The notes under the pieces are model-generated. The model made no database searches. It was not told the origin of the DNA and saw nothing but the letters and a program-made list of their open reading frames with translations. Made by a program: the position numbers and the translations under genes. From Candidatus Defluviibacillus avedoerensis (GTDB lineage: Bacteria; Pseudomonadota; Gammaproteobacteria; Burkholderiales; Burkholderiaceae_C): a stretch of 64,000 nucleotides of DNA. Positions within the stretch are counted from its first letter, which is position 1; each line of letters opens with the position of its first letter. Of this stretch, positions 1-9,493 are shown piece after piece. The stretch lies in assembly GCA_016703665.1 (NCBI GenBank), contig JADJBS010000001.1:1-64000 (forward strand), given 5' to 3'.

Positions 1-946
1 GCGGGATGCCGGGACAGATGCCCAACCACTGTTCATCCTACAGCGAAGGGTCGGTTTGAACCAGGCATTTGATGCATACCATCAGCCAATAAGATGCTGC
101 TTGATGCTTATACGAGCAAAAAGGATTCTCTACATCCATGCCGAACAATTTGTGTCGGATGTGGTTAAACCTACCAAAGCCAGAAATTTGACGGGATTCA
201 AGAAATTTATCACTCGCTAGATTTATTTGCTGATTGACGATGTGCAGTTCTTTGCGAACAAAGACCACTTATCAGGAAAAGGAATTACTATAACGCGCCC
301 GAGGCGTTGCTGGCAAAGAAGAGCCACATCGTGATGACCAGCGACACCTATCCCAAGGGCCCGGCAGACATCCACGAGCACTGGTTTCGCGGTTTGATTC
401 CGGCCTGACCGTCGCTTATCGAGCCGCTCCGAGCTGGAAATGCGTGTGGCAATTTTGCTGAGACAAGTCCCGCACAGAAGGCGCCGGATGCCCGAAGAAG
501 TTGCCTTCTTCGTTGCCAAAAACGTGCGATCCAACGTTCGTGAGCTAGAGGGCGCGCTACGCAAGATCCTCGCCTACTCACGCTTCAACTAAAAGAAGTG
601 TCGATTCAGCTCGCTCGCGACGCTCCTCGCGTGACCCCGAAAGCATCCAGAACCGACAAATCACGGTTGAAAACATCCAGAAGACGGTGGCCGACTATTC
701 AAGATCAAGGTCGCCGACATGTACAGCAAAGAAGCGCCCGGCCAGCATTGCCCGCCCACGCCAGATCGCCATGTACCTGGCCAAAGAACTGACACAAAAA
801 AGTCTTTTACCGGAAATCGGAGATTGTTCGGCGGACGCGACCACACCACCGTGCTGCATGCAGTGCGCAAGATGGCGGCTGAGCGTCAGCAGATGACCGA
901 GCTGAACCAGCAACTGCATGTGCTTGAGCAAACCCTGAAAGGTTAA
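1..946 (+). CDS. dnaA: Chromosomal replication initiator DnaA, 5' part missing, multiple frameshifts
   Basis: DnaA binds the origin and opens it for helicase loading. The window opens inside the AAA+ domain: a damaged Walker A region lies at about 22-100, Walker B (LIDDVQFFANKD) at about 226-265, the sensor stretch IVMTSDTYPKG at about 331-360, and the box VRSNVRELEGALRKILAYS at about 529-585. The C-terminal DNA-binding domain is clear (SIARPRQIAMYLAKELT at 745-795, then GGRDHTTVLHAVRK at about 830-870). The reading frame changes repeatedly; I count at least six indels, so no single frame covers the gene. An essential gene in this state points to base-calling or assembly errors, not decay. 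The stop codon is TAA at 944-946. Domains I and II lie before the window. Confidence 0.93.
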
Positions 947-1077
947 CGGTTGTCGATAGCGAACCCTATGCACAAAAGTGGACCAATTGAGGCTGGCAAA
1001 CCCGGCCCCGCAGCGGCCATGCAGACAAACTCGCTACGGCACGGCTGAATCTAAAATACGCAATTGAAGAGGTTGAC

Positions 1078-2204
1078 ATGATCGTCCTGAAGGCAACACA
1101 AGAGAAAGTCCTGTCAGTTTTGCAATCCGTCTCCGGCATTGTGGAGCGCCGCCATACCTTGCCGATCCTGCCAACGTGCTGCTGCGCAAGACGGGTGGAA
1201 ACATCCAACTCACCACCAGCGACCTGGAGATCCAGATTCGCGCTGGTGCTGGAACTCTGTGGCGACGACGGCGCATTCACCACCACCATCGGTGCACGCA
1301 AGCTGATTGACATCCTGCGCATGCCCAGCGACCAGACAGTCAGCCTCGGAATCCGCCCGGGCAAACTGATCCTCAAAGGCGGCAAAAGCCGTTTCCACGC
1401 TGCAAAGCCTGCCTGCCGAAGACTTCCCCTGGTGCAGGAATCTGCCAGCTTTGGCCCTGTGTTCAGCGTACCGCAGAAGACATTGAAAGCTCTGCTGAAC
1501 CAGGTGGCCTTTGCCATGGCCGTGCATGACATCCGCTATTACCTGAACGGCATTTTGTTTGTGGCCGAAGGCAAGCAACTGGAGTCTGGTCGCGACCGAC
1601 GGTCACCGTCTGGCCTACGGGCAGCGCCACGCTGGAAGTCGAAGTGCCCAAACAAGAAGTCATCCTGCCGCGCAAAACAAGTGCTGGAACTGCAACGCCT
1701 GCTGAGCGACGCCAGCCCCAGCGGTGACAACGCCGCTCCGCAAATCGACATGCAGTTTGCCAACAACCAGGCCAAGTTCACTTTTGGCGGCATGGAATTC
1801 GTTACCAAGCTGGTCGAGGGCAAGTTCCCCGATTACAACCGCGTGATCCCACGCAACCACAAAAACGCCATCATCCTCGGCCGCGCCGCCTGCTGGCCAG
1901 CCTGCAGCGCACCGCAATTTTGACCAGCGAAAAGTTCAAGGGCGTCAAGCTCAACATCGACCCCGGCACCCTGCGTGTGGCCAGTAACAACGCCGAGCAG
2001 GAAGAAGCCATGGATGAGCTCGACATCGACTACGGCGGCGAAAGCATCGAGATCGGTTTCAACGTGACCTACCTGATTGATGTGCTACAAAACATGCAGC
2101 AAGACATGGTCAAACTGGAGCTGTCGGATTCCAACAGTTCCGCTCTCTTCACCGTACCTGATGACGCCAACTTCAAGTACGTCGTGATGCCCATGCGCAT
2201 TTAA
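1078..2204 (+). CDS. dnaN: DNA polymerase III beta sliding clamp, frameshifted
   Basis: The beta clamp encircles DNA and tethers polymerase III. The start ATG at 1078 has a GAAGAGG ribosome site six bases upstream, and a TAAAAT that could be a -10 element lies about 25 bases before the start. The order of family segments is complete: KATQEKVLSVLQSVSGIVERRHTLPIL at the N-terminus, FTTTIGARKLIDILR, RYYLNGILFV, FATKLVEGKFPDY-like sequence near 1800, and the C-terminus FKYVVMPMRI. Paired indels near 1169/1243, 1325-1440 and 1595-1675 scramble short stretches, and another near 1900 moves the rest to a new frame. It follows dnaA by 131 bases, the usual gene order. A CTATGCACA at about 967 is only a weak DnaA-box match. 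Confidence 0.95.
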
Positions 2205-2294
2205 AGGCGCCTCAGCTTTGAATCTGATGCGCTGCCCTGTTTTTCCCCTGACCCGCGCCACCTGCGGGTTTTGTCTTTTGTGAGTCCAGCCCCT

Positions 2295-4910
2295 ATGTCC
2301 GAAGAAAATCAAGCTCTGCCCCAGCCACAAGTGCCTGAACCCACAGAAAACACCAGCGCCCAGCCCAAGATCGACGCCCACCAGGAAGGTGCGTCCGAAG
2401 GCTACGGCGAAGGCGCGATCCAGATCCTCGAAGGCCTGGAAGCCGTGCGCAAGCGCCCCGGCATGTACATCGGCGACACCTCCGACGGCACCGGCCTGCA
2501 CCATCTGGTGTTTGAGGTCGTGGATAACTCCATCGACGAAGCCCTGGCAGGCCACTGCGACGACATCGTCGTCACCATCCCACACCGACAACTCGATGAG
2601 CGTCACCGACAACGGCCGCGGCATCCCGACCGGCGTCAAGATGGACGACAAGCACGAGCCCAAGCGCAGCGCGTCCGAGATTGCACTGACCGAGCTTCAC
2701 GCTGGCGGCAAGTTCAACCAGAACAGCTACAAGGTGTCTGGTGGTCTGCACGGCGTCGGTGTGTCATGCGTGAACGCATTGTCCAAATGGCTGCGCCTGA
2801 TTGTGCGCCGCGAAGGCAAGGTGCACCAGATCGAGTTTGCCAAAGGCTTTGTGCAAAACCGCCTGGTCGAGGTGGTGGACGGCGTTGAAATCTCGCCCAT
2901 GCGTGTGACCGGCAACACCGACAAGCGCGGCACCGAAGTGCACTTTCTGCCCGACACCGACATCTTCACGCAGAACAACGATTTCCATTACGGAGATCCT
3001 GGCCAAGCGACTGCGCGAGCTGTCCTTCCTGAACAACGGCGTACGCATTCGCCTGAAGGACGAGCGCACCGGCAAAGAAGACGACTTCTCTGGCGCGGGC
3101 GGCGTCAAGGGCTTTGTTGACTTCATCAACAAGGGCAAGCAGGTGCTGCACCCCAACGTGTTTTATGCCCTGGGCGACCGCCCCGCAGAAACCTACGGCG
3201 GCATTGCCGGCACCCACATTGGTGTGGAAGTCGCCATGCAGTGGAACAGCGGCTACAACGAAAACGTGCTCTGCTTCACCAACAACATCCCCAGCGTGAC
3301 GGTGGCACCCACCTCACGGGTCTGCGCGCCGCGATGACCCGCGTCATCAACAAATACATTGACGAAAGCGAAGCCGCCAAAAAGGCCAAGGTCGAAGTCA
3401 CGGGCGACGACATGCGTGAAGGGCTCTGTTGTGTCTTGAGCGTGAAGGTGCCCGAGCCCAAGTTCTCCAGCCAGACCAAAGACAAGCTGGTCAGCTCGGA
3501 AGTGCGCGCCCCGGTGGAAGACATCGTTGGCAAACTGCTGACCGACTACCTGCAAGAGCGCCCCAACGACGCCAAGATCATTGTCGGCAAGATCATCGAC
3601 GCCGCCCGTGCCCGTGAAGCTGCCCGCAAGGCGCGTGACATGACGCGCCGCAAGGGCGTACTGGACGGTATGGGCTTGCCCGGCAAACTGGCCGATTGCC
3701 AGGAAAAAGACCTGGCGATGTGCGACATCTACATCGTCGAGGGTGACTCCGCCGGCGGCTCGGCCAAGCAGGGCCGCGACCGTAATTCCAGGCCATCCTG
3801 CCCTTGCGTGGCAAGATCCTGAATGTTGAAAAAGCCCGTTACGAAAAATTACTGACCAGCAACGAAATTTTGACGCTGATCACGGCGCTGGGCACTGGCA
3901 TCGGCAAGACCGCAGGCCTGGACGGCAAGAGCGGCACCGATGACTTTGATGTGAGCAAGCTGCGTTATCACCGCATCATCATCATGACTGACGCGGACGT
4001 TGACGGCGCCCACATCCGTACCCTGCTGCTGACCTTCTTCTTCCGCCAGATGCCTGAGCTGGTTGAACGTGGCCACATCTACATTGCCCAACCCCGCTGT
4101 ACAAGGTCAAGGCTGGCAAAGAAGAGCTGTACCTGAAAGAGCCAGCGCACTCGACGGCTTCTTGCTGCGCATTGCCCTCAAAGACGCCAGCGTGTTCACC
4201 GGTGGCCCCAATGGCTCCACCCTCAGCGGCGACACCCTGTCGGAGCTGGCGCGCAAGCACCAGGTGGCCGAATCCGTCATCGCACGCTTGGGCAGCTTCA
4301 TGGATGCAGAAGCCCTGCGCTCCATCGCCGACGGCGTAGCCCTGAACCTGGACAACGTCGAAGAAGCCGAGAAATCTGCCGTCGCCCTGCAAGCCCAGCT
4401 GCGCCTCTTGGGCAGCAGCGCCGAAGTGGCGGGCGAATTTGATGTGCGCACCGACAAGCCCATCCTGCGCATCAGCCGCCACCACCATGGCAACCTGAAG
4501 AGCAGCGTGCTGACGCAAGACTTTGTGCACGGCGCCGACTACGCCGCCCTGGCCGAGGCTGCCAACACCTTCCGTGGCCTGCTGGCCGAAGGTGCCCGCG
4601 TGATGCGCGGTGAAGGCGAACGCCAGAAGGAAGAAAAAGTCCGGCGACTTCCGCCCGGCCATGCGCTGGCTGATCACCGAAGCTGAGCGCACCACCGCCC
4701 GCCAGCGCTACAAAGGTCTGGGCAGAAATGAACCCGCCCAGTTGTGGGGAAACCACCATGGACCCCACCGTGCGCCGCCTGCTGCGCGTACAGATCGACG
4801 ACGCCATCGAAGCGGATCGCGTGTTCACCATGCTGATGGGCGACGAAGTGGAACCACGTCGAGACTTTATTGAAACCAACGCCTTACGCGCTGGGAATAT
4901 TGACGTTTAA
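2295..4910 (+). CDS. gyrB: DNA gyrase subunit B, frameshifted
   Basis: GyrB is the ATPase subunit of gyrase, which introduces negative supercoils. The length (about 870 codons) fits the family. Visible in order: the GHKL ATPase N box (EVVDNSIDEALAG, about 2517), the DNGRGIP box (about 2607), the lid GLHGVGVSCVNALS (about 2746), the TOPRIM acidic motif EGDSAGGSAKQGRDR (about 3739-3783) and TDADVDGAHIRTL (about 3988), and the C-terminal RYKGLG-MNPAQLWETTMDP region (4707-4765). I see about eight indels, near 2580, 2990, 3297, 3780, 4095, 4640, 4730 and 4745. Start ATG 2295 gives the usual MSEEN-type N-terminus. Frameshifts are read as sequence errors because the gene is essential and the remaining protein is perfectly conserved. 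Confidence 0.96.
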
Positions 4911-4914
4911 GGCT

Positions 4915-6039
4915 TTATGGCTTTTCTGCAAAGGAAAAGCTGACCTTAAGGTCGTTCAGCCAACGCACATCCAGCAAGCGATCGTGTTGCATGCGTCCCA
5001 CCACCACGCCGGGATGCAGCCCGACCGCTTGCGCAAAACTCCATGACGCCTGCCTTTGTCTTAGGTATCTCCCCCAGCTGCTTGGCATGATGGGGTGAAA
5101 TCAGGAAGTCTCTCGCCCACGCATTGGCTTGTAGCTCCTCCGTCGATGAAGAATCGGTCTTAGAGGGTCATCAAGAAAAACTGATTTTTTTGCTGGCTGT
5201 GCAACAAGAATGTGCGCCGCCTCATGAAAAAAAGCTGAACCAGAAACGGTCGTTCTGCTGCCGTAAAGCGACAACTGAATCAAGGGCCGACGGGCATTCA
5301 ACCAGCGCGCAACGCCAGACACATGCGTTCTGGGTAACGCCGGAACCACCACAAATGCCACGCCAGCAGCGTCTAATAGCTGCTGCATTCGTGGCTGAAA
5401 CTCTGTGGCGGCTTGCAAATAAGGCCACGAATTTCTATCAAGGCTGTTTTGAAGCGAGTTTCGTCATAGGCCGGGCCATCCAACTTTTCTGCACAGCGTT
5501 CCCCGTGCGCAGCCAAGCGGAAATGGCCGCCACATCGGCCTGATCTTCCCGGCTTCGGCGAAAAGCCAGCTCCATGCAGCCATATTGGCTTTCCCATTGG
5601 TCAGGACTTGCAACACCGAAAAAACCCAGCAACTCACCCACCACCACAGGCTTGGATCTAGCGTCCAGCCGCCGCTTATCCAACACTCCTGCGTCCATCA
5701 TCTCCTTGACAGGGAAGCGCTCAAGCCAAGGCACCATCTCGGCTTGCCGCTGGGCAGAGTCAAGCACAGCGACACGTTCGCGGTATTGCGCTTCGCGCGT
5801 CAGCCAAAAGCCAACCGGCGCACCCAAGACATTTTGCAAACGAATCGCCGCATCCTCCGTCAAAGGTACTTTCGCCTTGATCAATTGATTGACATGCTTG
5901 AGCGAATAGCCCAGCCGGTCAGCCAGTTGCTGCTGGGTCCAGCTACGCTCATCCAGCAATCCAAAATGGTGTCCCCGGGAGGCGACACCCAATCCGGCGC
6001 GAACGGCGCGTCGGCGCCTTTCACAGGCCAATCAGTCAT
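4915..6039 (-). CDS. HigA-type antitoxin fused to an ImmA/IrrE (M78) peptidase domain, frameshifted
   Basis: The N-terminal part carries an XRE helix-turn-helix (SWTQQQLADRLGYSLKHVNQ, about residues 30-50), followed by the family's linker and a zinc-peptidase-like half with FFHEAAHIL (HExxH, near 5211-5228), as in ImmA/IrrE/DUF955 proteins. The protein should neutralise the HigB-like toxin encoded just upstream and bind the operator at 6401-6421. Its start ATG (6037-6039) overlaps the toxin stop (6032-6034) by 8 bases, so translation is coupled. The frame changes near 5520, 5430, 5250, 5170 and 5060, in the same zone where gyrB is damaged, so this is probably an intact gene in the cell. The C-terminus ends LKVSFSFAEKP. 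Whether the peptidase half is active cannot be told from sequence. Confidence 0.82.
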
Positions 6040-6364
6040 GGTAGTCCCCGATGTATTCAATGCAAACGATGGTCACGGCAGCCCAATCGATAGAAGCGTC
6101 GCTTCGACGCGGTACAGGCTCATTGGCTGGTGCAAAACCAGGCGCCAACCGCCCGCCAAGTCCAATGCAAATTGACCAAAAGCGATTTCCTTTGAGTGGG
6201 TGTGGATTGCCGGCCAACAATTCCGTCACTCGCGAAGCCGCCGACAAATCGGCCAAGCGGGCATGCAGCTTTCGCGTGCAAACATCTCCCAGCTTTTTAA
6301 CGGCTACGGCCTTCTTTTTTTCGCAGAGCTCTCGCAGCTGTTTGTCCTTGAATCGAATTTCCAA
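6032..6364 (-). CDS. HigB-like RelE/ParE-family toxin
   Basis: This is a 110-aa open frame with the family's start (MEIRFKDKQLRELCEKKK), the conserved middle (RKLHARLADLSAASRVTELLAG) and the ending FAPANEPVPRR ... IGDYHD. Such toxins are mRNA-cleaving enzymes held in check by the partner antitoxin. The toxin gene comes first, as is usual for hig modules, and overlaps the antitoxin start by 8 bases. A short stretch around residues 58-72 (GNRFWSICIGLGG) departs from the usual family sequence in a way that suggests two compensating indels. A perfect inverted repeat lies 37 bases before the start codon. The name HigB is by architecture; activity is inferred. Confidence 0.8.
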   Translation of the reverse strand: MEIRFKDKQLRELCEKKKAVAVKKLGDVCTRKLHARLADLSAASRVTELLAGNPHPLKGNRFWSICIGLGGRLAPGFAPANEPVPRRSDASIDWAAVTIVCIEYIGDYHD

Positions 6365-6400
6365 GAACGCCTCCTTGTATGGCCTGAAATTTTTAGCAGT

Positions 6401-6421
6401 TATTTACCTAATAGGTAAATA
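6401..6421. promoter_or_regulatory. Operator-like palindrome of the higBA module
   Basis: Nine-base perfect arms TATTTACCT and AGGTAAATA are separated by AAT. The site sits 37 bases upstream of the toxin start. This is the position and shape expected for autorepression by the XRE antitoxin. Binding is inferred. Confidence 0.7.
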
Positions 6422-6547
6422 AAATATGGAAGCCTTCATGGACAGTGCCACCTTTGCGTCTTTGAAGCAATCGACCCGCAGCATTCTCAATGCAGGCTGG
6501 TTTCGATGCGCCTATCCGCAGTTCAAGTTGCAATGGCAACTTCATTG

Positions 6548-6566
6548 GTATATAGTGAATATATAC
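6548..6566. promoter_or_regulatory. Operator/promoter palindrome of the RHH-PemK module
   Basis: Seven-base arms GTATATA and TATATAC with a GTGAA spacer lie 16 bases before the antitoxin ATG. The AT-rich arms also provide -10-like sequence, so a bound antitoxin would block transcription. The stretch 6422-6547 between the two TA modules shows no gene. Confidence 0.6.
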
Positions 6567-6582
6567 ATGCTGAGGCTCCACA

Positions 6583-6861
6583 ATGACAGTTACTAGCGAA
6601 AACCTGTTGGTGAAATTCCGCTCCAAGGACACGCCATTTGGCGTTACCCGTGGAACGGTAAAGGCGTTAGCCCAAGAATTGGACATGAACGAGACACAGG
6701 TCATCCACATGGCGCTGTCCAGGTTCGCCGCCGATGTTTTGCCGTCTTATGCACCCGATGACGGCCCGCTGACAGCTAGGGCAAGTCAAGCGCTGCGCCA
6801 GGATGCTGACAAGCACTTGCCAAAGGGTAAAACCCTGTCGAAGGAAGTGCTGTTTGCATGA
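6583..6861 (+). CDS. Small antitoxin-like protein (probable ribbon-helix-helix)
   Basis: This is an intact 92-aa frame. The middle segment VTRGTVKALAQELDMNETQVIHMALSRF has the helix pattern of RHH-type antitoxins, and the basic C-terminus (HLPKGKTLSKEVLFA) could wrap the toxin. The gene directly precedes a PemK/MazF-like toxin whose reading frame begins inside its last codons, and an AT-rich palindrome stands just upstream. Role inferred: DNA-binding antitoxin that represses its own promoter. The exact antitoxin family is not certain from sequence. Confidence 0.7.
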   Translation: MTVTSENLLVKFRSKDTPFGVTRGTVKALAQELDMNETQVIHMALSRFAADVLPSYAPDDGPLTARASQALRQDADKHLPKGKTLSKEVLFA

Positions 6862-7270
6862 GCCGGACGTGGAAGCTCCCAGCGCTGGCGACATCGTCTG
6901 GTGCTTGTTTCCTGAAATCCCAGACATTAAGCCCGGACCCAAACCCCGCCCAGCGCTGGTCATGAGCGTTGAGCGCCGCGAAGACGGCGATCTGGTCAGT
7001 GTGGTGTACGGGACATCCAGGAACCTGACCCGATTGAAAACGGGAGAGGTGGCCATCACGCAAACCAGACACCCGGCAGCTTATGCGCTGGCCGGGCTGG
7101 CCTATGACACCAAGTTTGACTTCAAGGTGATTGTGGATCTTCCGTGGTCTGACCGGTACTTCAAAGTGCCGCCATTGAGGCCGCATGGGAACACGCCCAA
7201 GCTCGGAACCTTGCACGCGACAGTGCTTCGTGCAGTTGAAGTTGCTTACCACGCAGCAGCGTCACGGTAG
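6854..7270 (+). CDS. PemK/MazF-like toxin
   Basis: The N-terminal stretch PSAGDIVWCLFPEI ... GPKPRPALVMSVERR is the hallmark of PemK/MazF-fold endoribonuclease toxins, followed by a YGTS segment. There is no ATG in a good place: TTG at 6854 overlaps the antitoxin stop by 8 bases and GTG at 6869 is the alternative. Both would give about 134-138 residues and coupling to the antitoxin. I prefer 6854 because overlaps of this size recur in this region. The frame is intact, unlike its neighbours. Function as an RNA-cleaving toxin follows from the fold family and the gene context, not from direct evidence. Confidence 0.75.
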   Translation: MHEPDVEAPSAGDIVWCLFPEIPDIKPGPKPRPALVMSVERREDGDLVSVVYGTSRNLTRLKTGEVAITQTRHPAAYALAGLAYDTKFDFKVIVDLPWSDRYFKVPPLRPHGNTPKLGTLHATVLRAVEVAYHAAASR

Positions 7271-7390
7271 ATTCCAAGACCTCAAGCTCCATCAAAATCC
7301 GCATCGTATCGGCAAGCCCCGAGGAAATTGGACAGAACCCAATTTCCGCTGGATTAAGAATCGCGAAAGCAATCCGTCCGTTGTGTGGAG

Positions 7391-7621
7391 TCAACTCATC
7401 ACAAAATAGTCGCCCAAGCGACGTATCGCACGGACGTAGGCATCGACGGTTTTGGATTTGAGCCGGAGGTGTAGTCCGAGGGGGCGAAGCCCGCGCTGGA
7501 AGAAGGTTCTGAAGAATGCAGCTGAGTCTAGTTCGAAGAGCTCATGAACGTGGGGGTAAGCCCCTTTCGCGCCCCAAAGCACAGTCTCAGTAATGTTTGG
7601 TTTACTGTTCTCGCGCATCAA
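7391..7621 (-). pseudogene. N-terminal scrap of a tyrosine-recombinase-like integrase
   Basis: A 76-aa frame ends RLKSKTVDAYVRAIRRLGDYF, which resembles the SAM-like core-binding domain at the start of phage/transposon integrases (S/T-V-x-x-Y-x-R-A-x-R). No catalytic domain with the R-H-R-Y residues follows on the same strand before the TA module. It may mark the edge of the acquired defence island. The assignment rests on one short motif. The stretch 7271-7390 holds no gene that I can support. Confidence 0.4.
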
Positions 7622-7968
7622 GCTTGGTTAAGCCTGGAAACGAAGCAGCAGCGGATCAATTCATTATTGCAATGCAACAACTGCTTCATCACTATTCAGC
7701 ACGTGGCCTGCATAACTGTGATTGCGCACATCATCAAGCTTGACTACCAATCCGACGAAATGCCCAAGGCGCCATTGGGTTTCGCGAACATAATTTAAAC
7801 ACGCACTGTCACGGCATTTCTCGGGAGAAGGCCGTAGCTCGGGACCCATTAAAACATAGAAATCCCGTGCCCATTAATGGACTTGAGTAGCGTCGAATTT
7901 TATGCGTACCCTTCGCTTGATCCTGCCAATGCGCGTGCCAGCCAAGCACTTTAGAATGTTTTCCTCAC
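7622..7968. other. No supported gene; degenerate lead-in to the defence operon
   Basis: About 350 AT-rich bases. Short frames exist on both strands but none shows a recognisable motif. A 25-codon frame from ATG 7877 (MDLSSVEFYAYPSLDPANAR) points into the ATPase gene and could be its true N-terminus or part of a small extra gene if indels were corrected. Confidence 0.4.
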
Positions 7969-9493
7969 GTGAGAAGGATTTGTTCTCTGATTTTTCGGGA
8001 ATATGATTTTGGTTCCAAACTAGATGAAGGAAATCAACAATCCTCCCACGCTCCAACATTGCTGGAGTCAATGCGTTCAATTGGGTACTCCTTGAAACAG
8101 CATTGGCGGACCTCATAGACAACAGTATTTCAGCAAAGCCAAGCACATCGGGATTGAATTTCGTTCAACCGATACGCCTTACATCGCAGTCATTGACGAT
8201 GGCGAAGGTATGTCCAAAGACAGCCTTGCAAGAGCAATGAGACATGGAAACACCAGTCCATTTGGAAACTAGGCGGATCGAGGATATGGGGCGTTATGGT
8301 CTGGGCATGAAGACATCGTCACTGTCGCAGTGTCGGCGAACGACCGTGATTACCCTGCGCGACGGTTTGATATGCGCTTATTGCTGGGATCCAGATGTCG
8401 TTGCAATGCGAAGTTCCTGGATCATGCTGGAATTGGACGCGAACGACATCGCAAAGCTACCCCACGTCAATCAGCTATGGACTCAAAAAAGGGAACCATT
8501 GTTTTATGGCAAAACTTGGACAGACTGACCGTAGGTGAAAGCTCAGTTGAGGGTTGCCCTTGGACGCGAAATGGACCATGCCCGCGGTCACCTTTCTCTG
8601 GTCTTTCACCGATACATTTCCGCTGAATCTGGTCGATCTCGCTTGGCGATAAGCACGAACGGGAAATCCGCTGCCCCCATTGATCCATTCCTCTCCGACC
8701 TCAAAGCCACCCAGACGCTTGATGAAGACAGCTTTAGTGTCGAAGGTCACAGAGTCACGGTTAAGCCTTACATCCTGCCGCATGCAAGCAAGCTGTCTCC
8801 TCAAGAGATGGCACGTGCCGGTGGAAGCGATGGACTCAGAAATCAGCAAGGCTTCTATATTTATCGAAACCGGCGACTGATTGTTTGGGGAACATGGTTC
8901 CACTTGGCCAGAAAATGAGTTGAGCAAACTTGCAAGGGTTCGGGTGGACATACCCAACTCATTGGATCACCTGTGGACTTTAGATATCAAGAAATCGGCT
9001 GCGCATCCCCCCTGAAGCAGTTCGTTTTAATCTCAGAAGAACTGTTGAAAGAATACGGCAGGTGAGCGGAGAACTATTGCCTTTCGTGGGCGCTCCGTTG
9101 ACAGGGAGAAATCACGGCTGGATGGAATGAGGTGATAGACCGTGGAGGAGTGAGGTTCGACATCAACCGTGATCACCCATCAATCAAAACTCTGATTTCC
9201 CGGCTATCGAAAAGCGACCGCATCAGACTTCGATGCAGTTCTCGCGGTAATTGAGAGTTCTTTCCCCGGCAGATGCTCTCTATTCGCAGATGGCATCGGA
9301 TTTGCGCTCGTCCTTCAATGGAGAAGAGGCCACCATTCGATTGCGGGAAGTTGCCAGATCACTGTTTGCTGCGCTCGATGGCAAGTCGCCGCTCAGGAAG
9401 ACACTGCTTGCAACATTGCACTTGATAGAGCCATTCAACCTTCACCCTGAAGCGACACAGAAATATTGTCAGGAGATTCAAAAAGATGACTGA
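7969..9493 (+). CDS. GHKL ATPase of MutL/MORC/Hsp90 type (Mza-like defence component), frameshifted
   Basis: After allowing indels, the protein reads TLLESMRSIGYSLETALADL, then IDNSIS (N box, about 8115), VIDDGEGM (DxGxG box, about 8192), GRYGLGMKTSSLSQ (lid, about 8291), then a long C-terminal part including GFYIYRNRRLIVWGTW and ending QKYCQEIQKDD. This ATPase type occurs with Z1 proteins, DNA methylases and nucleases in restriction-like systems (Iyer, Abhiman and Aravind 2008) and in the Mza antiphage system (Gao et al. 2020). The stop overlaps the Z1 start by 8 bases. At least seven indels are needed. The start is unresolved: GTG 7969 opens the frame that runs into the ATPase domain, ATG 8024 lies in another frame. 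Confidence 0.82.

Noticed and set aside
962..985. DnaA box in the dnaA-dnaN gap (CTATGCACA)
   Set aside because: Only seven of nine positions match the consensus and there is no cluster of further boxes, so an origin call is not supported.
1..4910. Pseudogenised second copy of dnaA-dnaN-gyrB
   Set aside because: Residue conservation between indels is essentially perfect and damage does not stop at gene borders, so read errors are the simpler explanation.
7874..8146. Minus-strand open frame of 90 codons over the start of the ATPase gene
   Set aside because: It overlaps the GHKL motif region on the opposite strand and has no recognisable motif; it is a shadow frame.
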